This document shows positions 1 to 5,045 of a stretch of 5,045 nt of DNA, in pieces. The notes beneath the pieces were generated by a model. That model saw only the letters and a program-made list of their open reading frames with translations. It did no database searches and was not told the DNA's origin. Every line of letters starts with the position of its first letter. Positions within the stretch are counted from its first letter, which is position 1. Both the position numbers and the translations under genes were made by a program. Source of the stretch: Solobacterium sp. (lineage in GTDB: Bacteria; Bacillota_I; Bacilli_A; Erysipelotrichales; Erysipelotrichaceae); NCBI GenBank assembly GCA_015256455.1, contig JABZMB010000074.1, positions 1 to 5,045 of the forward strand, read 5' to 3'.

Positions 1-138
1 AATCTAACAGATGTGAATGAGAAGATGCAGTATACAAACCATGTATTAAATATCGTGGTAGTTGTACTTATTTTATTGCTGTTAATCTTATTATTACTAG
101 CAATTTATGGCATCGTAATGAATAGTGGTAGGGCATAA
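1..138 (+). CDS. C-terminal fragment of an unidentified membrane-anchored protein
   Basis: An open frame enters from the left edge and stops at TAA (136-138), giving the last 45 residues of a protein. The fragment starts with a polar stretch (NLTDVNEKMQYTNH). A very hydrophobic run rich in Leu, Val and Ile follows at about fragment residues 15-40, and the tail is a short NSGRA. This is one transmembrane helix close to the C terminus, so the protein is probably held in the membrane by its end. The stop lies one base before the cmk ATG, which suggests co-transcription and translational coupling with cmk. The family cannot be told from this piece. A D-alanyl-D-alanine carboxypeptidase with a C-terminal anchor is one possibility, because such genes can lie near scpAB and cmk in Bacillota, but nothing catalytic is visible. 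I am confident that it is coding but not what it encodes. Confidence 0.7.
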   Translation, partial: NLTDVNEKMQYTNHVLNIVVVVLILLLLILLLLAIYGIVMNSGRA

Positions 139-139
139 G

Positions 140-814
140 ATGAAGATAAATATCGCGATTGACGGACCTGGAGCAGCGGGAAAAAGTACCATTGCCAAGT
201 GTCTAGCAAAGAAATTAAATTATGTACATTTAGATACAGGTGCGATGTATCGTAGCACGGCATATAAAGCTTTACAAAATCAAATCAGTTTAGAAGATGA
301 AGCAGCTGTATGTAAGATGCTAGAAAATACAAAGATTCAGTTAGCGACGGATGGTTCTATTTTCTTAGATGGAGAGGATGTATCCGATAAGATTCGAACA
401 AATGAGATAAGTTTAGCTGCTAGTCTTGTATCTAAATTAGCAAATGTACGCCGTATGCTTGTAGAGCGCCAACAGGAAATGGCAAAGGAAAAGGGCTTTA
501 TCATGGATGGCCGTGATATTGGAACTGTTGTTTTAAAAGATGCGGAAGTAAAAATCTATATGACAGCTACTCCAATGGCCCGTGCAAAGCGTAGGTATGA
601 TCAGAATATTGCTAAGAATATTCCGACTGGTAGTATTGAAGAAATCGCTAGGGAAATCGCTGAACGTGATTTACAAGATATGACGCGTGAAAATTCGCCA
701 CTTAAAAAGGCGGATGATGCGGTTGAAATTGACACAAGTGATATGTCAATTGAAGAAGTGACAGAACGTATCTATAGTCTTGCTAAGCCTTTTATTGAAA
801 AGGAGGTTTTGTAA
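140..814 (+). CDS. cmk: Cytidylate kinase (CMP/dCMP kinase)
   Basis: This cytosolic enzyme transfers phosphate from ATP to CMP or dCMP, giving CDP or dCDP for nucleic acid and lipid precursor supply. From the ATG at 140 the protein has 224 residues, the usual bacterial length. Visible motifs are the P-loop GPGAAGKS (9-16), DTGAMYR (32-38), MDGRDIGT (122-129) and the R-D-x-x-D-x-x-R-x-x-S-P-L signature (176-188), which contributes to nucleotide binding and the lid. An in-frame GTG at 125 would add five residues (MVGHK) and overlap the upstream gene. I prefer 140 because MKINIAIDGPG matches the usual family N terminus and a modest AGGG (130-133) lies six bases upstream, while the GTG has no ribosome binding site. 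The upstream stop is one base away. The cmk stop (TAA, 812-814) shares its last base with the der start. No key residue appears to be missing. Confidence 0.96.
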   Translation: MKINIAIDGPGAAGKSTIAKCLAKKLNYVHLDTGAMYRSTAYKALQNQISLEDEAAVCKMLENTKIQLATDGSIFLDGEDVSDKIRTNEISLAASLVSKLANVRRMLVERQQEMAKEKGFIMDGRDIGTVVLKDAEVKIYMTATPMARAKRRYDQNIAKNIPTGSIEEIAREIAERDLQDMTRENSPLKKADDAVEIDTSDMSIEEVTERIYSLAKPFIEKEVL

Positions 815-2127
815 TGCATAGTGGAGTAATCGCAATTGTTGGTCGTCCTAATGTTGGAAAATCAACAATTTTTAATCGTATTGCAGGGTCTCGTGTATCC
901 ATCGTAGAAGATTTTCCAGGTGTTACACGTGACCGTATTTATACAACTGGTGAATGGACTGGTAAGAAATTTCAATTAATTGATACTGGTGGTATCCAGT
1001 TAGCTGATCAACCATATCAAGAAGAGATTCGTGCACAAGTACAAATTGCGATGAATGAAGCAGATGTCATTCTATTTGTAGTAAACGGTAAGATGGGTTT
1101 GACTGATGATGATTCGTATATTGCAGGTATCTTACAGAAACAGACAAAACCAGTTGTACTAGCAGTGAATATGATTGATGATTCAACTCGTATGATGAAT
1201 ATCTATGAGTTCTATAATCTTGGTTTAGGTGATCCAATTGCCGTATCTGGTGTACATGGAATTGGTATTGGTGATGTGCTAGATGAATGTTTACGCTTAA
1301 TGCCTGAAGAAGATAAAGAAGACAAACATACAGGTATTCATATCGCAGTTATTGGTGAACCAAACGTTGGTAAGTCATCACTTGTAAATGCAATTCTAAA
1401 AGAAAAGCGTTCCATCGTTTCTAACGTACAAGGTACGACACGTGATGCGGTTGATACACCATTTGTATATGAAGGCAAGCCATATGTCATCGTCGATACT
1501 GCTGGTATTCGTAAGCGTGGTAAAGTATATGAATCAGTTGAAAAATACTCAGTATTAAGAGCGATGACTGCGATTGAACGTTGTGATGTGGCATTGTTTG
1601 TCATTGATGGAGAAGCAGGTATACGTGAACAAGATAAGCATGTTGCAGGATATGCATGTGAAGCTGGTAAGCCAATCGTTATCGTTGTCAATAAGTGGGA
1701 TGCAGTTGAAAAGGACGATAAGACAATGAATGCGTTTATTGAACGCATTCGCATTGAATTTGCATATTTAAGCTATGCGCCTATTGTATTTGTTAGTGCT
1801 CTAACACATCAAAGAGTAGATACAATTATTCCTGTAGTTGATCAGGTATATGAAAATTCATGCCGCCGTATCGCGACAAATATCCTCAATGAAGTGATTA
1901 CTGATACACAGATTACAACACCTGCACCAGCGCGTAATGGTAAGCGTTTCCGTGTATACTACGGTACACAGGTATCTATCCAACCACCAACATTTGTACT
2001 TTCCTGTAATGACCCACGACTGATGCACTTTACGTATGAACGTTTCTTAGAGAACTCCTTACGTCAAGCATTTGATTTTAGTGGTACACCAATTCGTATT
2101 GTTGTTAGAAAGAAGGTATCCGAATGA
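814..2127 (+). CDS. der: Ribosome biogenesis GTPase Der (EngA), two tandem G domains
   Basis: Der is an essential GTPase that binds the 50S precursor and helps large-subunit maturation. The 437 residues match the family length. G domain 1 has GRPNVGKS (10-17), the PGVTRD switch (35-40), DTGG (57-60), the G4 site NMID (119-122) and SGVHG (145-149). After an acidic linker (about 165-172), G domain 2 has GEPNVGKS (181-188), GTTRD (207-211), DTAG (228-231), NKWD (293-296) and SAL (328-330). The C-terminal KH-like domain covers about 350-437 and includes YERFLEN (408-414) and the typical GTPIRI ending. The start is secure: AAAGGAGG (799-806) is seven bases before the ATG. It overlaps the cmk stop by one base (TAATG) and the gpsA start by four (ATGA), so the three genes form one operon. 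The oddity is the G4 motif of domain 1, where Met120 stands in place of the usual Lys of NKxD. The reading frame is otherwise intact. Confidence 0.97.
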   Translation: MHSGVIAIVGRPNVGKSTIFNRIAGSRVSIVEDFPGVTRDRIYTTGEWTGKKFQLIDTGGIQLADQPYQEEIRAQVQIAMNEADVILFVVNGKMGLTDDDSYIAGILQKQTKPVVLAVNMIDDSTRMMNIYEFYNLGLGDPIAVSGVHGIGIGDVLDECLRLMPEEDKEDKHTGIHIAVIGEPNVGKSSLVNAILKEKRSIVSNVQGTTRDAVDTPFVYEGKPYVIVDTAGIRKRGKVYESVEKYSVLRAMTAIERCDVALFVIDGEAGIREQDKHVAGYACEAGKPIVIVVNKWDAVEKDDKTMNAFIERIRIEFAYLSYAPIVFVSALTHQRVDTIIPVVDQVYENSCRRIATNILNEVITDTQITTPAPARNGKRFRVYYGTQVSIQPPTFVLSCNDPRLMHFTYERFLENSLRQAFDFSGTPIRIVVRKKVSE

Positions 2128-3113
2128 AAATATGTGTTCTAGGAACAGGTAGCTGGGGTACAGCCCTAGCTCAGGTTTTAGCTGATAACAAACAAGAAGT
2201 AATTATGTGGGGTATTGATCCACGTGAAGTAGAAGATATTGAAGTTAATCATCACAACACTAAGTTTTTTGAAACAGAAATTAACCATGATATTCATGCA
2301 AGTACAGATTTATCTGTAGTTGCAGATGCAGATGTCGTATTGGCTGCTGTTCCAACAATGGCACTTGAGGAAGTACTTACTAAAGCTAGTCAACATCTAA
2401 CAAAACCAGCAATCATTATCAATGTTGCAAAGGGCTTCCATCCAGTTACACATGAGCGTTTAAGTGTTGTGATTTCTAAGATTGTACCAGCTGAAAAGTG
2501 TGCAGCTATCGTATCCTTGATTGGTCCATCTCACGCTGAGGAAGTCATTCAGCGCTTGATGACTTCTGTAAATGCGGTAAGTGATAATGAAGAAGCTGCT
2601 AAGGCAGTCCAACACTTATTCTCCAACCAATACTTCCGTGTATATCGTAACTCTGACGTAATCGGTGCAGAAATTGGAGTTGCCATCAAAAATGTTATGG
2701 CAATTGCTAGTGGTATCTTAGAAGGTAGTGGACAGGGTGATAACGCAAGAGCAGGTCTTATGACACGTGGCCTTGCGGAGATGACTCGTTATGGCGTTGC
2801 CTTAGGTGGTAAACAAGAAACTTACTTAGGTCTTGATGGTGTTGGTGATTTGATTGTTACTTGTACATCACGTCATTCTCGTAATTTTATGGCTGGTTAT
2901 CAGATTGGTCTAGATAAAGGTGCAAAGAAGTTCTGGGAAGAAAATAAGAAGACTGTAGAAGGTGTATTTGCATGTAAAGTTGTTTATGAAGAGGCGAAGA
3001 AACGTAACATTTCAATGCCAATCACAAATGAAGTATATGCAGTACTATATGAAGGAAAAGCTCCATTAGATGCAATGAGAGATCTAATGGCAAGAGATTT
3101 AAAGGCAGAGTAG
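2124..3113 (+). CDS. gpsA: Glycerol-3-phosphate dehydrogenase [NAD(P)+], GpsA
   Basis: This cytosolic enzyme reduces dihydroxyacetone phosphate to sn-glycerol 3-phosphate, the backbone precursor of phospholipids and, where present, of glycerol-phosphate polymers. The 329 residues fit the family. The N-terminal Rossmann domain starts with the dinucleotide loop GTGSWGTALA (7-16). VPTMA (76-80), AKG with the conserved Lys103, and GPSHAEEV (134-141) follow. The C-terminal helical domain carries GAEIGVAIKN with the expected catalytic Lys189 and Asn190, NARAGLMTRGLAEMTR (207-222), GVGDLIVTCTS with Asp242, the substrate-phosphate pair Arg253-Asn254, VEG (278-280) and MPITNEVY (298-305). AGAAGG (2111-2116) lies seven bases before the ATG, which overlaps the der stop as ATGA. 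A hairpin terminator follows the stop at once, so gpsA is the last gene of the operon. Slight departures are Phe-Met after SRN, where many homologues have an Arg, and RLMTS, where GLPTA or similar is common. Neither looks disabling. Confidence 0.97.
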   Translation: MKICVLGTGSWGTALAQVLADNKQEVIMWGIDPREVEDIEVNHHNTKFFETEINHDIHASTDLSVVADADVVLAAVPTMALEEVLTKASQHLTKPAIIINVAKGFHPVTHERLSVVISKIVPAEKCAAIVSLIGPSHAEEVIQRLMTSVNAVSDNEEAAKAVQHLFSNQYFRVYRNSDVIGAEIGVAIKNVMAIASGILEGSGQGDNARAGLMTRGLAEMTRYGVALGGKQETYLGLDGVGDLIVTCTSRHSRNFMAGYQIGLDKGAKKFWEENKKTVEGVFACKVVYEEAKKRNISMPITNEVYAVLYEGKAPLDAMRDLMARDLKAE

Positions 3114-3119
3114 TATATT

Positions 3120-3150
3120 GGACATCTATATAGATGTCCTTATTTATTAT
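3120..3150 (+). terminator. Probable intrinsic terminator after gpsA
   Basis: GGACATCTATATAGATGTCC (3120-3139) is a perfect 20-base palindrome beginning seven bases after the gpsA stop. As RNA it can form a seven-base-pair stem (GGACATC/GATGTCC) with a TATATA loop. The tail TTATTTATTAT (3140-3150) is U-rich but broken by A residues, so it may terminate less than completely. The position at the end of a tight operon and before a promoter region supports the call. There is no T-tract on the opposite strand, so it is probably one-directional. Confidence 0.78.
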
Positions 3151-3206
3151 CAAAAAATCATACATAATGAAAAAATACAACGTTTTATTCTGTTAGCTCT
3201 TCTAAT

Positions 3207-3235
3207 TTGAGAGCGATTAATATAAGAAGTAAAAT
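3207..3235 (+). promoter_or_regulatory. Candidate sigma-A promoter, distal, for the lipoprotein pair
   Basis: TTGAGA (3207-3212) and TAAAAT (3230-3235) are separated by exactly 17 bases, and each differs from the consensus hexamer at one position. The predicted start point is near 3242, about 59 bases before the chosen ATG at 3301. A short inverted repeat (GCTCT/AGAGC, 3196-3214) covers the -35 box. The region is AT-rich, so chance matches are possible. The better -10 of the proximal candidate competes with this one. Confidence 0.45.
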
Positions 3236-3263
3236 TGTGATATTTCTGATTTATAATTATAAT
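3235..3263 (+). promoter_or_regulatory. Candidate sigma-A promoter, proximal, for the lipoprotein pair
   Basis: TTGTGA (3235-3240, four of six consensus bases) is followed after 17 bases by a perfect TATAAT (3258-3263). A second perfect TATAAT lies directly upstream (3252-3257), making the tandem TATAATTATAAT, but that copy has no good -35 at standard spacing. Transcription would begin near 3270 and leave a leader of about 30 bases with the AGGAGG site inside it. That layout supports translation from 3301 rather than from the in-frame GTG at 3271, which would be at the transcript end. The -35 shares its first base with the last base of the distal -10, so the two promoters would exclude each other. 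Confidence 0.6.
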
Positions 3264-3285
3264 TAACCTTGTGGGGTATATGATT

Positions 3286-3291
3286 AGGAGG
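3286..3291 (+). promoter_or_regulatory. Ribosome binding site that fixes the first lipoprotein start
   Basis: AGGAGG sits nine bases before the ATG at 3301. Possible in-frame starts further upstream (GTG 3271, ATG 3280) lie before this site and so cannot use it. Starting at 3301 also gives a clean signal peptide with a short basic N region. I therefore take 3301 as the start. Confidence 0.85.
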
Positions 3292-3300
3292 TCATGTTTA

Positions 3301-4104
3301 ATGCTTAACTTTAAAAAGATACTTATGAGTATATTGGGCTTGTTGATGATTACTACTTTAGTTGGCTGTAATCCAACTGACAGTAAGAATGCAAATAAGC
3401 AAGCAGCAGATGAAGAAAAGATTGATAAAGTTCTTCAAAGTTTTGAAAGAATGAAGACAGGTGAAATACACATCGTTAATACAGAAGATGGTAAACATTC
3501 TACTCCATTGCCAGGACAACCAGCTACGTATCACAATGAAAAGGAATTTACGGGTATATTTTACCTAAGACAAGATCTTATTTTAGGTAAATTTAAGAAC
3601 GAAGCTGGTGTTGTTTATGATTATTATTATGAAGATGGTGAGTTATACTATAAATTAGAAACTCAATCGCAATGGAAACGCAAGAAATACGATACAGATA
3701 AACATGAAAGACCAGTTGGAATCCAGCGTGATACGATTTCATATTTCAGAACAATAGAAGATCAATTTACAATTACAGAAGATAAAGAAACTATCACAAT
3801 ACATTATCAAAATTCTGATATAGATTTCTTGAGTCAAAATTCAGATTTATTTGCTACATCAGCAAATAATCGCTTTCATTTTTTCCCTGATGATAAAAGT
3901 GCAGAATTAAACATTGACTTAACAGTATCGAAAAAAGACTATACACCATTATCAGTTACGTTTACATGTTCTAGACGTTCGTATTCATCTTCAAAGGAGA
4001 AAATGGTTAGTCAAGTGACGTATTCTAATATTAACTCTGGAATTCATGTAGAAGCTCCTAGTGGAGTTGAAAATGCAATTTCGGATGAGGGGGAACTAAA
4101 ATGA
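3301..4104 (+). CDS. Secreted lipoprotein of unknown function, first of a tandem pair
   Basis: The 267-residue product starts with a lipoprotein signal peptide: Lys5-Lys6, a hydrophobic core (about 7-21) and the lipobox LVGC with Cys23. It should be exported, lipidated by Lgt, cut before Cys23 and held on the outer face of the membrane. A polar linker rich in Asn, Lys and Ala follows to about residue 38. The rest looks like alternating beta strands with aromatic clusters: YDYYYEDGELYYKLE (106-120), W125, ITIHYQ (165-170), LNIDLTVSKKDYTPLSVTFT (203-222). It closes with YSNINSGIHVEAPSGVENA (241-259). A strand pattern ending in YSN-x-N and an AP motif resembles LolA/LppX-like lipoproteins of Bacillota (DUF6612 type), but I infer this from pattern alone. 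No catalytic motif is visible. The stop overlaps the next start as ATGA. It has its own promoter candidates and is separated from gpsA by a terminator, so a link to the upstream operon is not indicated. Confidence 0.85.
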   Translation: MLNFKKILMSILGLLMITTLVGCNPTDSKNANKQAADEEKIDKVLQSFERMKTGEIHIVNTEDGKHSTPLPGQPATYHNEKEFTGIFYLRQDLILGKFKNEAGVVYDYYYEDGELYYKLETQSQWKRKKYDTDKHERPVGIQRDTISYFRTIEDQFTITEDKETITIHYQNSDIDFLSQNSDLFATSANNRFHFFPDDKSAELNIDLTVSKKDYTPLSVTFTCSRRSYSSSKEKMVSQVTYSNINSGIHVEAPSGVENAISDEGELK

Positions 4105-5039
4105 AACATATAAGAACTATCTTTTTGACATTCCTTACGGTTGTTTTAGCAGTTACTGTTTCTGCTTGTCGAAAACCAGAGGACTCTGCAGCAGAAACAT
4201 CTACAGAACATGCGGCTGAAGATGTTATGAATTTTGCAACAATCCTTCATGATGCAAAAAGTTTAAATTATGAGAGTTATTATTATACTAAAAACCTGCA
4301 AAAATTCAGACAAACAAGAAAGTACGGTTTTGCAATGTTTGGTAGACAAGGAAGTATTCTATTTGAACCACAAACATATCTAGAAAAATTTTATCGCGAG
4401 TGGTCTGATTATGATGAAAGTAAAGGTGACAAGGATAAAATTGACGAAAAACTTCTTAGGGTTACGGAACCATATTATTTTTGGTTTAGGCTTCTACAAT
4501 ACTCTCCTAGTAAAGGAAATATTTACGTTAGATATAAAGAGGATAGGCGTGAATTAGGATGGAAAACTACAGCTGAATGGAGTAAGTCTTTAGAAGGTAT
4601 CTATGAAGAGAAAGATCCGGAGGTAGGACATAGTGATGAATTTTATAAGTTATGTGAAACATTTGCGGATCAGTTTACAAGAGCAGAAGATGAACAATTT
4701 GTGTTCCTAGACTTTAAAGGAGATGCAACAGATAAATATGATGCTGTCTCTGCATTTCGATCGACGTTCTTAGATAGTGGACTTTTTGAAACTGAAAAAG
4801 ATAGTATAACATCTATCGATTTACAAATTCATCTTGTACTTGAAAAGATGGGAAATGGAGAGTTTAAACTCGTTCCTAGTGAAGTAAATATCTCAATTGA
4901 CACACAATATGACAACAAGGAAACAAAGACAAAGATGTCTACTGTGGATAATTTCCAGCTATATATCAGTGGTATTAACCAAGTCAACGAGATTGTTGCA
5001 CCAGACCCTGTAAAACAGCTTATGACAGAGGGAAAGTAG
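4101..5039 (+). CDS. Secreted lipoprotein of unknown function, second of a tandem pair
   Basis: The 312-residue product has a lipoprotein signal peptide with Lys2, His3 and Arg5, a hydrophobic core (about 7-20) and the lipobox VSAC with Cys23. It should be lipid-anchored outside the membrane. An acidic Ala/Ser/Glu linker runs to about residue 41. The central part is charged and aromatic (ESYYYTK 58-64, EPYYFWFR 123-130, W154, W160). The C-terminal part has strand-like stretches (SIDLQIHLVLEK 238-249, SEVNISIDTQY 260-270) and ends in YISGINQVNEIVAPDPVKQL (288-307). This ending and the strands before it match the layout of the preceding lipoprotein, so I infer paralogy. Function is unknown, and no enzyme motif or binding-protein signature is seen. 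The ATG overlaps the previous stop by four bases and follows a GAGGGGG site (4087-4093) by seven bases, so the two are co-translated. Only six bases follow the stop, so further operon members may lie outside the window. Confidence 0.85.
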   Translation: MKHIRTIFLTFLTVVLAVTVSACRKPEDSAAETSTEHAAEDVMNFATILHDAKSLNYESYYYTKNLQKFRQTRKYGFAMFGRQGSILFEPQTYLEKFYREWSDYDESKGDKDKIDEKLLRVTEPYYFWFRLLQYSPSKGNIYVRYKEDRRELGWKTTAEWSKSLEGIYEEKDPEVGHSDEFYKLCETFADQFTRAEDEQFVFLDFKGDATDKYDAVSAFRSTFLDSGLFETEKDSITSIDLQIHLVLEKMGNGEFKLVPSEVNISIDTQYDNKETKTKMSTVDNFQLYISGINQVNEIVAPDPVKQLMTEGK

Positions 5040-5045
5040 TATATA

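Noticed and set aside
1338..1754. Long open frame on the minus strand (138 codons)
   Set aside because: It lies wholly inside der, antisense to the second G domain, which has unmistakable motifs. The antisense translation shows no recognisable domain and is explained by codon bias in der.
823..1810. Repeated GTPase motifs within der as a possible gene fusion or recent duplication
   Set aside because: Two tandem G domains are the normal architecture of Der. The repeats are ancient and not a local event.
3152..3175. Two A6 tracts as possible intrinsic bend or UP element
   Set aside because: Their centres are 18 bases apart, not phased with the helical repeat, and they lie too far upstream of the -35 candidates for a typical UP element.
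3167..3196. Nine-codon open frame (MKKYNVLFC) in the intergenic region
   Set aside because: No ribosome binding site precedes its ATG, it lies upstream of both promoter candidates, and such short frames are expected by chance in AT-rich DNA.
3196..3214. Hairpin GCTCT/AGAGC as a second terminator or riboswitch part
   Set aside because: The stem is only five pairs, there is no T-tract after it, and 187 bases of intergenic DNA show no conserved riboswitch or T-box layout.
3271..3300. Upstream in-frame starts (GTG 3271, ATG 3280) for the first lipoprotein
   Set aside because: They lie upstream of the AGGAGG site, and the GTG would coincide with the predicted transcription start. They would also add an unneeded MGYMIRRSCL stretch before a complete signal peptide.

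Overview
The window reads as ordinary chromosomal core sequence from a low-GC Gram-positive bacterium (Bacillota). The evidence is AT-rich DNA, strong AGGAGG-type ribosome binding sites, stop/start overlaps of 1 to 4 bases, lipobox signal peptides and the cmk-der-gpsA gene order. In Bacillus and many Bacilli an rpsA-like gene lies between cmk and der. Here cmk and der overlap by one base, an arrangement I associate with Erysipelotrichia and Mollicutes relatives. Erysipelotrichia is therefore my best guess, as an inference. All genes are on the + strand.

Layout. Bases 1-138 are the 3' end of an unidentified gene encoding a protein with a C-terminal membrane helix. One base later comes cmk (CMP/dCMP kinase, 140-814), then der (two-domain ribosome-assembly GTPase, 814-2127) and gpsA (NAD(P)+-dependent glycerol-3-phosphate dehydrogenase, 2124-3113). 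The spacing indicates one translationally coupled operon, closed by a hairpin at 3120-3139. A 187-base intergenic region (3114-3300) holds this terminator, two overlapping sigma-A-type promoter candidates and an AGGAGG site. It leads into a second unit of two overlapping genes, 3301-4104 and 4101-5039, both encoding secreted lipoproteins of unknown function. The window ends 6 bases after the second stop.

Function. The first operon groups housekeeping roles: pyrimidine nucleotide supply (Cmk), 50S subunit maturation (Der) and sn-glycerol 3-phosphate supply for phospholipids (GpsA). The lipoprotein pair is the least understood part. The two proteins are about as long as one another apart from a 45-residue difference, both have the lipidated Cys at residue 23, and their C-terminal halves look alike. 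I infer that they are diverged tandem paralogues, possibly with a LolA/LppX-like fold. I saw no mobile element, CRISPR array, RNA gene or evident new multi-gene system.
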